Shown: positions 44,461 through 54,568, counted from the first letter of the stretch. The stretch: 64,000 nt of DNA from Candidatus Peregrinibacteria bacterium GW2011_GWF2_39_17 (GCA_000993615.1 LBWM01000004.1:47488-111487); one strand, 5' to 3'. A program made the numbers and translations. The notes: generated by a model not told the origin, from the letters alone.

Positions 44461-45498
44461 CGAAAAACCCTACAAAAACTCGAGCAATCCACGCTTGAAG
44501 CACTCCAAAAAGCCACCACTCTCAAAGAATTACAATCAGTTTATACTGATTATTTTGGCAAAAAGGGCCTACTCAAAGAAATTCTAAGTAATCTCAAAAA
44601 TCTTTCCCCAGACGAAAAACAAACCATTGGCAAAGCAGCTAACGAACTCAAAAATCAACTCGAAGGCCAATTCAAAAATCGTCAAAACGAGCTTAATCAA
44701 GAAAACATCAGTAAATCCTTAAAACAAGAATGGCTTGATTTAACAGCTCCCGGAAAAACCTACGAAATTGGCCACATCCATCCCTTATCACAAACCCAAG
44801 AAGAAGTGGAACGAATTTTTCAACAAATGGGTTTTTCTATAATCGATGGTCCGGAAATCGAAAGTGAATATTACAATTTTGAAGGTCTCAATATCCCTGC
44901 TCACCATCCAGCTCGCGACATGCAAGATACTTTTTTCCTTGATAAAAAAGCACACCACGAAGAAGGTCGCCTAGTTTTAAGAACACATACCTCTCCAAAC
45001 CAAATTCGGGCCATGCGCAAATACGGTGTCCCGCTAAGAATTATTGTCCCCGGTAGAGTATTTCGAAATGAAGCCACCGATGCATCTCATGAACACACTT
45101 TTGATCAAGTTGAAGGACTTCTCATCGACCGCGATATTTCCCTTGCCCACCTTAAGGGCGTAATGACGGATTTTTTAAGTCGCCTCTTTAAAAAAGAAAT
45201 GAAAATTCGCTTTCGCCCCGGATACTTTCCCTTTGTAGAACCCGGCCTTGAACTTGATATGTCCTGTGTTTTTTGTAATGAAAAAGGTTGTCGGGTGTGC
45301 AAAAAAACTGGCTGGATTGAATTTATGGGCTGCGGCATGACCCATCCACACGTTATTCGTTCTGGTGGTGCTGATCCCACACAATACCAAGGCTGGGCTT
45401 TTGGCTTTGGCCTCACTCGTCTCGTCATGATGCGTTACGGTATTGATGACATTCGCCACCTAACCAGTGGTGACGTACGATTTTTAGAACAATTTTAA
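44458..45498 (+). CDS. pheS: Phenylalanyl-tRNA synthetase alpha subunit
   Basis: This is the catalytic class II subunit that charges tRNA-Phe. The N-terminal coiled-coil arm (about residues 1-85) binds tRNA. Motif 2 region GRVFRNEATDASHEHTFDQVEG and motif 3 region AFGFGLTRLVMMRYGIDDIR are intact, as is HPARDMQDTFF. The 346-aa length is standard. A CxxC-x-CxxC-like cluster (CVFCNEKGCRVC, about residues 265-276) is a likely zinc site. pheT follows after 2 nt. No T-box motif precedes it. Confidence 0.97.
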   Translation: MRKTLQKLEQSTLEALQKATTLKELQSVYTDYFGKKGLLKEILSNLKNLSPDEKQTIGKAANELKNQLEGQFKNRQNELNQENISKSLKQEWLDLTAPGKTYEIGHIHPLSQTQEEVERIFQQMGFSIIDGPEIESEYYNFEGLNIPAHHPARDMQDTFFLDKKAHHEEGRLVLRTHTSPNQIRAMRKYGVPLRIIVPGRVFRNEATDASHEHTFDQVEGLLIDRDISLAHLKGVMTDFLSRLFKKEMKIRFRPGYFPFVEPGLELDMSCVFCNEKGCRVCKKTGWIEFMGCGMTHPHVIRSGGADPTQYQGWAFGFGLTRLVMMRYGIDDIRHLTSGDVRFLEQF

Positions 45499-45500
45499 TT

Positions 45501-48245
45501 ATGAAAATTTCTCTCAACTGGCTCAAAGATTTCGTTTCATTTAACTTAATAGACAAAAAAACTCTTGAAAACGTAGTCGTAGGCTATGTCGAATCACTAA
45601 AAAAACATCCTGATGCCGATACTCTCAACATCGCAACAATCAACATAGGAGGAGAGAAAAATATCGAAATCGTGTGTGGAGGGACTAATTTAAAAGAAAA
45701 AACCCACGTGCCCGTCGCCTTGCCCGGCGCTGTGATTCCAGGAAATTTCATCATTCAAAAATCAAAAATCCGTGGACAAGAAAGTGCAGGGATGATTTGC
45801 GCAAAGGCTGAATTGAACTTGGGTCAAAATAACCCTCGTGAAATTTGGATATTGGATTCAAAGAAAAAATGGACACCCGGAGAATCCTTTTTAAAAGCCC
45901 TAAAATTACCTCAAGCGTATAGTCCAGAGGAAATTTCGGACCTTTTTACAAAACACACCGCCGAAGTAGAAGGTCTCATTCATCAAGATGCATATCTAAA
46001 TCATGTCGTCACAGGGAAACTCATTGAATTTGGAAAAATCGAAAATTCCACAAAGCTTCATCGAGGAATATTTGATATTGGCTGGAAAAAAATTCAAATT
46101 GTTTTTGGGTCTGTTTATACGATTAATCCAGGCGAAATTTTACCCATTGCCCTTCCTGGGGCAAAACTTCCAAATGGCGAAATCCGCAGTGGCGAATTTT
46201 CTGGGATAAAATCCGAAGGGATGGTGTGCGGAGACAATGAAATCGGAATCCAAAATTCTTCAGAAGGTATCACGCGTTTCCCTAAAAACACTCCACTGGG
46301 GAAGCCCGTTGCAGAAATATTAAATATGCAAGATGTCTCCCTAGAAATCGACAACAAATCTCTCACGCATCGCCCCGATTTATGGGGACATTATGGAATG
46401 GCTCGTGAACTCGCCGTCCTCTTAAAAAAACCACTTAAAAAGCACACCCCTCCAAAAATACAAACAGGAAAAACTAAACTCACCATTCGCATTGCAGATC
46501 CTAAAATCTGCCCGCGCTTTTCAGCCTGTATTATTTCAGGGCTCCGCATCACTGATTCTCCGCAATGGCTAAAAACACGCCTTCAGGCTATTGGCATTCA
46601 CCCTCTCAATAACATTGTAGATACAACAAATTATGTCGCATCTGAAATCGGGCAACCCCTGCACGCTTACGACCGTCATATCATTAAAACAGACACCCTA
46701 GAAGTCCGTTTTGCCAAAAATGGAGAAATTTTAGAAACCATTGATCACAAAAAATACGTTCTGACCGATAAAGATCCCCTAGTGACAGATGGTAAAAAAG
46801 GAGTAGGACTAGCGAGTATCATGGGTGGACTCGATTCCGAAATAAACACCAACACCACCGAAATCATTTTAGAATCAGCTAATTTCGACCCTATTATTGT
46901 GCGCAAAAGTTCTTTGCAGCACGGCCTTCGCACCGAGGCCTCACAGCGAGCCGAAAAAAGTCTGGACCCAGCCAATACCGAAATCGCCCTCATACGCGCC
47001 ATCCAAATCCTCAAAGAAACCTGCCCCAATCTCAAAGTCATCAGCCCACTCATCACAGAGGGCAGATGGAAAAAACCACATATTGTAATAACAATTGACC
47101 CCAAAGTAGTCTGTAGTAAAATCGGTATTTTGGTCCCAATCCCTGAAATGATCCGTATTCTCAAAGCCCTGGAATTTAGCGTCATCAAAAAAGGATCAAA
47201 ATTGACGGTCACTGTCCCATCACATCGAGCCACCAAAGATGTTAGCATTGAAGAAGATATTATCGAAGAAATAGCTAGAATTTATGGTTATGACCGCATC
47301 CCTGCGAAATTACCCGCTTTACCAATCTCTCTGCCTATTGAAAATATAGAACGTTCCCACGAACACCTCGCAAAAACAATTTTAAGCAAAACTCTCAGCT
47401 TTACGGAAATATTTAACTACTCTTTTTACAGTAAAAATATTTTTCAAAAATGCGGACTGGAAGAAATAAACCACCTTAAAGTGGAAAATTATATATCCGA
47501 AGATCAAACCCACATGCGGACAAGTTTAATCCCCGGGCTTTTGCTAAATATTGAACGCAATCAACGTCAACGCGACACTCTCAAACTCTTTGAAATCGGC
47601 CATACTTATCATGAAATTGGAGAATTTATGCCCCTGGAAGAAAAATGGCTTACCGCCTGTATTAGCTATAAAAAAACCCTTGAACCTTTTTACGAAATTA
47701 AAGGTGCCCTAGAAACTTTCTTAACGGAATTTCATACCACCAATTACTTCCTTAAAGATTGCCCAACACCATTACCTTATGCTCATCCCCAAAAATGCTG
47801 CGAAATCAGATTACAAGGAAAATTATTAGGTTATGTTTTCACTCTGCATCCAGCTATTGCACAAGCCTTTGAAATTGAACATTCAGTTGGATTTTTTGAA
47901 TTAAATTTCACCTACCTAAGCGCCAAAGGTCGCGAATTAACCAAGTTCAAACCTCTACCTAAATTTCCCAGTATCTATTTTGACATTTCATTCCTTGTTG
48001 ATTCTAAAAAAACCGTAAACGAAATTCAAAAAGTAATTTTTAACGCAGACAAAGAGCATCTCATTGTTAATTTAAAATTATTTGATATTTACGAAGGAAA
48101 AAATATCCCAACTGGCAAAAAATCACTAGCCTTTAAAGTTGAATTACAACATCCAGAACGAACCTTAAACGATCAAGAATTTCAAGCTACCCAAAAATCA
48201 ATTTTTACCAGTATTGAAAAAATCGGCGGAGAAATAAGGAGATAA
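45501..48245 (+). CDS. pheT: Phenylalanyl-tRNA synthetase beta subunit with an extra tRNA-binding domain
   Basis: This is the large subunit of PheRS, which edits mischarged tRNA. At 914 aa it is about 110 longer than usual. The N-terminal MKISLNWLKDFV is interrupted by a complete EMAP-like OB domain (about 23-131: HPDADTL, VCGGTNL, LPGAVIPGNF, SAGMICAKAELNLG). The normal sequence then resumes (SPEEISDLFTKHTAEVEG), with a second, degenerate OB domain at about 168-270. B3/B4, B5 and core domains follow, then an FDX-ACB anticodon-binding domain (about 816-914). Confidence 0.96.
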   Translation: MKISLNWLKDFVSFNLIDKKTLENVVVGYVESLKKHPDADTLNIATINIGGEKNIEIVCGGTNLKEKTHVPVALPGAVIPGNFIIQKSKIRGQESAGMICAKAELNLGQNNPREIWILDSKKKWTPGESFLKALKLPQAYSPEEISDLFTKHTAEVEGLIHQDAYLNHVVTGKLIEFGKIENSTKLHRGIFDIGWKKIQIVFGSVYTINPGEILPIALPGAKLPNGEIRSGEFSGIKSEGMVCGDNEIGIQNSSEGITRFPKNTPLGKPVAEILNMQDVSLEIDNKSLTHRPDLWGHYGMARELAVLLKKPLKKHTPPKIQTGKTKLTIRIADPKICPRFSACIISGLRITDSPQWLKTRLQAIGIHPLNNIVDTTNYVASEIGQPLHAYDRHIIKTDTLEVRFAKNGEILETIDHKKYVLTDKDPLVTDGKKGVGLASIMGGLDSEINTNTTEIILESANFDPIIVRKSSLQHGLRTEASQRAEKSLDPANTEIALIRAIQILKETCPNLKVISPLITEGRWKKPHIVITIDPKVVCSKIGILVPIPEMIRILKALEFSVIKKGSKLTVTVPSHRATKDVSIEEDIIEEIARIYGYDRIPAKLPALPISLPIENIERSHEHLAKTILSKTLSFTEIFNYSFYSKNIFQKCGLEEINHLKVENYISEDQTHMRTSLIPGLLLNIERNQRQRDTLKLFEIGHTYHEIGEFMPLEEKWLTACISYKKTLEPFYEIKGALETFLTEFHTTNYFLKDCPTPLPYAHPQKCCEIRLQGKLLGYVFTLHPAIAQAFEIEHSVGFFELNFTYLSAKGRELTKFKPLPKFPSIYFDISFLVDSKKTVNEIQKVIFNADKEHLIVNLKLFDIYEGKNIPTGKKSLAFKVELQHPERTLNDQEFQATQKSIFTSIEKIGGEIRR

Positions 48246-48259
48246 GTTCTCTACATGCA

Positions 48260-49225
48260 CTATCTCCTTACCCTAATCAAACCCCCGGCTGGAATAATTT
48301 TTATTCCTTTTTGCTCTAAACCATCCAATATTAAATTAACTCCCAAACTATCGCTAGCCATGTGGCCAGTAATAATCACGTTAAGGTGATATTTTTCGGC
48401 TTTTTCACGGTAAGCTTCACCCATGTGCATTTCAATAACCGTACTCACTCCTTCCCGGCTTAAAACCTCATAAACATCCTCAGCTCCAGACGTACCTCCA
48501 GTCATTCCTGTAATCGCCACCTTACCTAATTTAGACTGTGGAGACCCGGAAAAAATCATTGGCCCCATGCCCAATTTTTCCGCTTCCTTAATTTCCGGAA
48601 TATCCAAAAATGCTTCCGCTAAATCCTTCAAATATTTCAATTTACTCCGTTTTTTATTAACAAAATTATCCATAAACTGATGTGCTCCGTTATCCGCTGC
48701 TGTATGACAACACATCATTGGAATATCCAAAAGCCGCGCTCCATCTACAGCTCGATAATGATTAATTGGATGCAAACTGCGATTAATTTTTTGAATTCTT
48801 GGTTCAAGTAATTTTTCAATAACATTAATCGAAATTCCCAAATGGGCCATAACCGATTCCTGAATCGGCATCACCCGCGTCAAATCCACCAAGCCTCTAC
48901 CTTCAGGGTGATGAACAAAAAGCAGATCAATTTTCTGCCCATTTGCGCGAAGGGCATTCACCAACAAAAGCTCCTGCATATCACCATCAATGCAAACCAT
49001 CATGGTTTTAACAACCTGATTTAATTTACCATGAAGCACCCTAGAATCAGAATAGGGATTGGTTAATTTTTCCAAATCAAAATAAATCTTTTTCTTTTTG
49101 TCCATTTTTTGATATTCTTTCTTGATTTCCTTTAAATTATCTTCAATTTCCTTAATTGTTCTTGGATCATTTTTCCGCCCCATGCCAATGGCGTGCTCGT
49201 AAATTTGCTGAAGAGTAAGAGACAT
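48260..49225 (-). CDS. NIF3-like (DUF34) metal-binding protein
   Basis: This 321-aa protein has the dispersed histidine ligands of the NIF3/YbgI family: LLFVHHPEGRG, CHTAADN and the C-terminal EMHMGEA...IITGHMASDS. These proteins form toroidal oligomers with a dinuclear metal site, and their role is not settled. The N-terminal about 70 residues are a charged helical extension. It is convergent with pheT (14 nt apart) and divergent from the PBP gene. Confidence 0.85.
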   Translation of the reverse strand: MSLTLQQIYEHAIGMGRKNDPRTIKEIEDNLKEIKKEYQKMDKKKKIYFDLEKLTNPYSDSRVLHGKLNQVVKTMMVCIDGDMQELLLVNALRANGQKIDLLFVHHPEGRGLVDLTRVMPIQESVMAHLGISINVIEKLLEPRIQKINRSLHPINHYRAVDGARLLDIPMMCCHTAADNGAHQFMDNFVNKKRSKLKYLKDLAEAFLDIPEIKEAEKLGMGPMIFSGSPQSKLGKVAITGMTGGTSGAEDVYEVLSREGVSTVIEMHMGEAYREKAEKYHLNVIITGHMASDSLGVNLILDGLEQKGIKIIPAGGLIRVRR

Positions 49226-49334
49226 ATTTCAAAATTTTAAAAAAATAAAGCGTTCCTAGAATAACATATTCTCCATAGAAAAAAACTTTCCCCTCGTAAA
49301 CAAAGCTGGCGCAAATGATTTTTTTTCCAAAGTC

Positions 49335-49343
49335 TGGTATGCT
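49335..49343 (+). promoter_or_regulatory. Candidate extended -10 for the PBP1A gene
   Basis: TGGTATGCT resembles TGnTATAAT with two mismatches in the hexamer. The predicted leader before the ATG at 49383 is about 33 nt. Confidence 0.35.
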
Positions 49344-49382
49344 CTTTTTTGCTAAAAACTTCGCCTTAGAATCTTTATAGAT

Positions 49383-52106
49383 ATGCATCATAACTATTAT
49401 TCCAAGCAAAAAAATAACAACTTCTCTTTAAAAATTTTTTGGGGGAAAATTAAACCACACCCCTTACTTCCCTTTTGGCAACGGCTATTCAGATGGGCCC
49501 TAATTTTTGGCGGCACAGGATTTCTAGCTGGAATAATTATTTTTATCTTAAGTTTAATAATTTTCAGCTTCGGCTTACCAAAAATTAATGAAGACGACTT
49601 ACTACAAGCTCAATCCACTATCATCATGGATCGCGAAGGAAATATTCTATACGCGATTCACGGCGAAGAAAACCGAAAAATCGTCAATATCGATGAAATA
49701 TCACCTTATCTTTTAGACGCGACTATCGCGATTGAAGATGATCAGTTTTATGACCATTTTGGATTCGATATACCCTGTTTGGCCAAAGCCGTTGCCTATG
49801 AAACATTCGGAATTGGCATTCGCCGTGGATGCTCAACCATCACTCAACAATTAGCCAAAAACTTATTTTTAAATCCTACCCAAACTTATAAACGAAAAAT
49901 CCAAGAATTGGTACTTGCCGTTAAAATGGAAATCTTTTTCAAAAAAGAAGATATCCTCAAACTTTATCTCAATGAAATCCCTTATGGGAATAACGCCTAC
50001 GGCAGTGAACTCGCAGCCCAAACCTATTTCAGCAAACCAGCCAAGGATCTTACTTTAACCGAAGCCTCTATTTTAGCAGCTCTACCTAAGGCTCCGACGC
50101 GCTATTCCCCTTACGGCAACAACCGTTATTCACATCTGACCATTGAATTCACCGAAGAACAACTTCAAAAGCGCCCCCTAAAATCTACAGAAGATCTAAA
50201 TTATGAAGAATACGTGCGCGGCTTAATCGGAGCAAATATTTCTCTCGCGGATGGCTCAACCCTATACATCCCAGGCCGAGTTGATTTGGTCCTAAACGCG
50301 ATGCTCACTCAAGGAAAAATCACTCAAGAAGAAATGGAAATGGCTCGCACTGAATCATGGAGTATCGAATTTAAACGCTACCACGGTAACGCTAAAGCCA
50401 TGCACTTTGTGCTATACGTCAAAGAACTTTTAGAAGAAAAATATGGTAAGGAAGTAATCGAACAAGGCGGCCTTAAAGTCTACACCACCCTCGACCCTCG
50501 AATGCAAGAATTAGCCGAAAAAGCCATCGCAAATCAGCGCGACAAAAATTTCACACAATACAACGCCACCAACGCGAGTTTAATCACCATTCAACCCCAA
50601 ACTGGCCAAATTTTAGCAATGGTAGGGTCTGCAGATTATTGGGATGAAAGCATTGATGGCAATGTTAATATTGCTTTACGTTATCGCCAACCTGGCTCGT
50701 CTTTTAAACCTTTCGTTTATGCGTTAAGTTTTTTAAATGGTTATAATCCCGCCACTGTGCTTTATGACGTAGCCACTCAATTTGGACCAGGCCAATGGCC
50801 AAAAAATTACGACGGAACGTTTAGAGGCCCCACTTCAATTCGTCGTGCCCTGGCTCAATCGCGCAACATTCCGGCTATTAAAGCCTATTTTCTTGCCGGC
50901 CAGGAAGAAGCAATCATCCCCTTCGTAAAACAATTTGGCATCAATCTTGATTCATCTATTGGTTACGGATGGCCTCTCGCCCTAGGAAGTGGCGAGGTAC
51001 GTTTAATCGATATGGTAGGAGCCTACAGTGTATTCGCTAATACCGGCATCAAAAAAACAACCAGCCCTATTTTAAAAATTGAAAACAGCGACGGAAAAAT
51101 TCTTGAACAATGGCAAGACGAAGTTGGAACACAAGTCTTAGACCCGCAAGTGGCGTATTTAATCAACGATATTCTTTCGGACACCGCAAATAATTTAGGC
51201 CCTGCGCTTAATTTAAAAAATCAAATCACAGCCATCAAAACTGGAACGAGTAATAAAAAAGATGAAAAGGGCGCTTATTTCCCCAACAATACTTGGGCAA
51301 TAGGATACTCAACTAAATTAGTCACCGGCGTATGGGTAGGCAATGCTGATGGCTCGGGAATGAATTATTACGCAGACGGTTACAACTGTGCCACGCCCAT
51401 TTGGAATGCCTTCATGACCGAAGCTCTCACCGACATGCCCATTGAAAATTTTCCAAAGCCAACCGGCATTGTTGAAATAACCGTGAGTAAAGCTACTGGC
51501 CTTCTTCCTTCGGAAAATACCACTGAAACTACCGTAGAAAAATTCGCTAGCTTTAGCATCCCCACCACTATTGAAGATCGTTATGTAACCATGGACATAG
51601 ACAGCAAAACTGGCTTAATTGCCAATCCTTATTCTCCAAGTTGGTCGCTGCAAAAAAAGACCTTTTTTATTCATCAGTCAATTATTCCCAGCTATACCTA
51701 TTGGCAAGCTGGCATTGATGCCTGGGCACTTAAAACCGAAGGAATTGAAAAACCACCCACCGAAACCGACACTCTACATACAGCTGAAACGCTAGCTAAT
51801 GCCCCTTCAATTATTATTACCAACCCAACTTCCTATAGCGCTATTGAGGCTGGTTCAATCAATATTGAAGTCGAAATAAATGCCCCAAATGGTATTGAAA
51901 AAGTAGAATTTTATTTAGGAGATATTTTGCAATTTATAAGTGTTAACCCGCCTTATTCCGGTACAATCCGCATCCCTATTAATAATAAAATTGGCGCCCA
52001 ATATGAAATTACGGCCTATATTTATGATCAACTAGGCTATCGCAATGTTAGCACCGTCCCTGTCCAAATTAAATCTCCAGCAAGTACGGGAGACACCTCA
52101 TCCTAA
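49383..52106 (+). CDS. Class A penicillin-binding protein (PBP1A type)
   Basis: This bifunctional peptidoglycan synthase of 907 aa has one transmembrane segment (about 40-64). The glycosyltransferase-51 domain follows with catalytic E118 in AIEDDQFYDHFG and STITQQLAKN. The transpeptidase domain has S439 in PGSSFKP, SRN at 493-495 and KTGT at 619-622. A C-terminal Ig-like domain (about 815-900) extends outside the core. With MurA and MurJ nearby, it supports a real murein wall. Confidence 0.95.
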   Translation: MHHNYYSKQKNNNFSLKIFWGKIKPHPLLPFWQRLFRWALIFGGTGFLAGIIIFILSLIIFSFGLPKINEDDLLQAQSTIIMDREGNILYAIHGEENRKIVNIDEISPYLLDATIAIEDDQFYDHFGFDIPCLAKAVAYETFGIGIRRGCSTITQQLAKNLFLNPTQTYKRKIQELVLAVKMEIFFKKEDILKLYLNEIPYGNNAYGSELAAQTYFSKPAKDLTLTEASILAALPKAPTRYSPYGNNRYSHLTIEFTEEQLQKRPLKSTEDLNYEEYVRGLIGANISLADGSTLYIPGRVDLVLNAMLTQGKITQEEMEMARTESWSIEFKRYHGNAKAMHFVLYVKELLEEKYGKEVIEQGGLKVYTTLDPRMQELAEKAIANQRDKNFTQYNATNASLITIQPQTGQILAMVGSADYWDESIDGNVNIALRYRQPGSSFKPFVYALSFLNGYNPATVLYDVATQFGPGQWPKNYDGTFRGPTSIRRALAQSRNIPAIKAYFLAGQEEAIIPFVKQFGINLDSSIGYGWPLALGSGEVRLIDMVGAYSVFANTGIKKTTSPILKIENSDGKILEQWQDEVGTQVLDPQVAYLINDILSDTANNLGPALNLKNQITAIKTGTSNKKDEKGAYFPNNTWAIGYSTKLVTGVWVGNADGSGMNYYADGYNCATPIWNAFMTEALTDMPIENFPKPTGIVEITVSKATGLLPSENTTETTVEKFASFSIPTTIEDRYVTMDIDSKTGLIANPYSPSWSLQKKTFFIHQSIIPSYTYWQAGIDAWALKTEGIEKPPTETDTLHTAETLANAPSIIITNPTSYSAIEAGSINIEVEINAPNGIEKVEFYLGDILQFISVNPPYSGTIRIPINNKIGAQYEITAYIYDQLGYRNVSTVPVQIKSPASTGDTSS

Positions 52107-52136
52107 ACCGGTTTTATTGGAATTAATTTTAGGCTA

Positions 52137-52145
52137 TGTTATGCT
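52137..52145 (+). promoter_or_regulatory. Candidate extended -10 for the small lipoprotein
   Basis: TGTTATGCT, with an expected leader of about 36 nt before the ATG at 52188. An AAGAAAG about 10 nt upstream of the ATG is the nearest thing to a ribosome-binding site in this area, and it is weak. Confidence 0.35.
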
Positions 52146-52187
52146 GCAATCTCCTATTTTTTACCATCTTCTTAAGAAAGACAAGAC

Positions 52188-52595
52188 ATGAAAAAAACTT
52201 TATTTAAAATCGCCCTAATTGTCCTACTTCCTTTGCTTTTACTAGGATGTTTAAAGCAAAATCCGGCTCTTTCTTTTATTGGCCCTATCCCAAATTGGTC
52301 TGACGTTACACTCCCCAAAGACGCTATTTGGCAAAACACCGTCATCTCTGGAAAAATAGAAAATCATAATTATTTAACTACTCTTTCAAAACCAAAAACC
52401 CTTGAATACATCGAAGAAGGGATGGCCTATAACGGCTGGCTTTTAACTTCTTCCGCTGAAGAAACGAGAAGCTATGCCAAAAATGAAGACCACGTTACCA
52501 TTAACCTCAAACAATCAACCGAAGGTAAAATTGGGATTGTAATAATTATTGAGCCAAAAGATACTTATGAAGAAAATCTCGAACCTGGCCAATAG
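52188..52595 (+). CDS. Small hypothetical lipoprotein
   Basis: This 135-aa protein has a strong lipoprotein signal: KK, a leucine-rich core, and lipobox LLGC with cysteine 21. The mature domain of about 110 residues has an alpha/beta pattern (TLEYIEEGMAYNGWLL, HVTINLKQSTEGKIGIVIIIEP). I recognise no named family. Its last 50 nt overlap the 3' end of the convergent rdgB-like gene. Confidence 0.7.
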   Translation: MKKTLFKIALIVLLPLLLLGCLKQNPALSFIGPIPNWSDVTLPKDAIWQNTVISGKIENHNYLTTLSKPKTLEYIEEGMAYNGWLLTSSAEETRSYAKNEDHVTINLKQSTEGKIGIVIIIEPKDTYEENLEPGQ

Positions 52596-53172
52596 CTAAC
52601 CCTCGATGGCTAACCTCCCCCTTTTCCTTTTTAGTAAGAGCAGCATAAACTCGGTCAAACCCATTTGGCCTAAACACCGAACTTAAAGGTAACCCCGCTA
52701 ATAATTCCGCCTCCGCTTTTTTGGTAATGCAACCAAAAGAAACACCATTAAAAACATGCTCTGTCCCATTAGGTAAAATTAAAGCCGCGGAACAAACAAA
52801 TTTAGCGCCTCTTTCTAAATCGGCAACATCCGCCATTCGTTTTAAAAAATACGTTAACCATTCTTGATCCGACGCCTGCTCCCCTGCACCCCATCTTCTG
52901 GTGTACAACCCTAGTTCACCTTGCAAAGCTTCAACTTCAATCCCCGAATCCTCAGCCAAAGTCATTAAACCAGTAGCATAATAAAAATACCTAGCCTTTA
53001 AAAGCGCATTTTCTTCATGCGTTAACCCGGATTCCTCAACCTGATCTTTCCCCTGTGGCACATCCTTCAAGGATAATATTTCGCAATTTAAACCCCTTAG
53101 GATTGCTTTTATTTCTGCTAATTTACCTAAATTAGCAGTCGCAACCAGCAAAGATGATGCTAAAGAATTCAT
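52546..53172 (-). CDS. RdgB/HAM1-family nucleoside-triphosphate pyrophosphatase
   Basis: This house-cleaning enzyme hydrolyses ITP, XTP and dITP. TANLGKLAEI, HEENALLKARYFY, LAEDSGIEVEAL and VSHRGLAIGQ match the family over 208 aa. The usual GYDPxF motif is replaced by LPLSSVFRPNGFDR, so the nucleobase pocket has diverged. The gene is convergent with, and overlaps by 50 nt, the lipoprotein gene. Confidence 0.87.
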   Translation of the reverse strand: MNSLASSLLVATANLGKLAEIKAILRGLNCEILSLKDVPQGKDQVEESGLTHEENALLKARYFYYATGLMTLAEDSGIEVEALQGELGLYTRRWGAGEQASDQEWLTYFLKRMADVADLERGAKFVCSAALILPNGTEHVFNGVSFGCITKKAEAELLAGLPLSSVFRPNGFDRVYAALTKKEKGEVSHRGLAIGQVRDFLHKYLLAQ

Positions 53173-53296
53173 TTTTTTTTAAAAAAAGTTAAGCTATAAC
53201 TAAATCAATACTTATACCCTCCCTCCCGGGGGCCACCATCCACCATCAGGATAGCATATTACCCATTAAAGAAACCTTGCAAAAATATTAAAATTT

Positions 53297-54559
53297 ATGA
53301 ATCGCTTTTTTTACCTATCCTTAATCCTCGTTTTTATTTGCGCCACCTTGGGGGAACTAATCAGACTCCCTATCGGCTCAATTAACGGTATTTTACCTAA
53401 CGACCTTATTTTAGCCTTTTTAAGCCTTATTTGGCTAATTCATAAAACATTTCTTACACGTAAATTACCCAAAACCAATCTTTGGATTCCATTTCTAATA
53501 TTCATTATTTTGGCTTTTATTTCTCTAGTCAATGGTTCTCGCTTTCTTAGCTTAAATGAATTTCTCAATAGTGGTTTTTATCTTTTTCGTTTTTTTGCAT
53601 ATTTTATACTCAGCTTTATTGTTTTTGATTTAACCAAAAACCCAATTTATCGCTCTAAAATTATTCAACTGTTATTCTTTTCCGCTACCGTAATCGCCCT
53701 ATTCGGATTTATCCAATTAAAATGGTTTCCTGATTTTACCCAAATGCAAGATTATGGCTGGGACCCTCACCTCAATCGCCTGCTTTCCACTTGGTTTGAT
53801 CCTAATTTTACTGGGGGGATGTTTGCTTTCGTTTTGTGTTTAGGCATTTCGCAGCTCATTAGCAAGCCATATCAAAAAATCAAACCCCCATCCCTAAAAA
53901 AAATCCCCTTAATTATTATTATAATCACCTTACTTCTGGCTTTAACTCTCACTTATTCCAGAAGCGCCTACTTGTCTTTTATCGTTGGGACAGGCCTAAT
54001 TGGCCTCCTAAAATCCCGTAAATTACTTTTCGGTGCCCTGATCGCTTGTTTACTTCTAATTTCATTTTCAGATCGTGCCCAAGAACGAATCAATAATCTC
54101 TACTACAGCGCCAAATCCATTATCACCCAAGAGGCAACCGAACTACCAGATGCTACAGCCAGGCTTCGTGTAGATTCCTGGCAAAATACCTTAATTATCA
54201 TCAAAGACCACCCTATTTTAGGAGTAGGATATAATGCCTTTGGCTTCGCACAACGGCGCTATGGTTTTGTCGATCAAATTGAAACCCATTCCTCCACAGG
54301 CTCAGATTCCAGTTTATTAACTATTTTAGCCACCACTGGCATTTTAGGATTTAGTGCTTATTTATGGATTATCGTAATTTTCTTTATCTCCAGCCTCAAA
54401 AATAAACAAAATCCATTAGCTATGGGCTTTTTAGCCGGCACTTGCGGACTTCTAATTCACTCCATTTTTGTAAATAGTCTTCTTTTTTCTCCTTTTCTTA
54501 TTTTTTTCTATACTGCAACTGGACTAATCCTTACACCCCAAAAAACACCAAAACAATAA
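53297..54559 (+). CDS. O-antigen ligase/polymerase-like membrane protein
   Basis: This 420-aa protein has about ten or more hydrophobic segments. A large loop contains ARLRVDSWQNTLIIIKDHPILGVGYNAFG and ETHSSTGSDSSLLTILATTGILG, which is the Wzy_C/WaaL-like signature. Such proteins join or polymerise lipid-linked glycans on the outer face of the membrane. A Gram-negative outer membrane cannot be assumed in this type of genome, so the acceptor is unclear. It stands alone. Confidence 0.85.
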   Translation: MNRFFYLSLILVFICATLGELIRLPIGSINGILPNDLILAFLSLIWLIHKTFLTRKLPKTNLWIPFLIFIILAFISLVNGSRFLSLNEFLNSGFYLFRFFAYFILSFIVFDLTKNPIYRSKIIQLLFFSATVIALFGFIQLKWFPDFTQMQDYGWDPHLNRLLSTWFDPNFTGGMFAFVLCLGISQLISKPYQKIKPPSLKKIPLIIIIITLLLALTLTYSRSAYLSFIVGTGLIGLLKSRKLLFGALIACLLLISFSDRAQERINNLYYSAKSIITQEATELPDATARLRVDSWQNTLIIIKDHPILGVGYNAFGFAQRRYGFVDQIETHSSTGSDSSLLTILATTGILGFSAYLWIIVIFFISSLKNKQNPLAMGFLAGTCGLLIHSIFVNSLLFSPFLIFFYTATGLILTPQKTPKQ

Positions 54560-54568
54560 TCACCTAAA

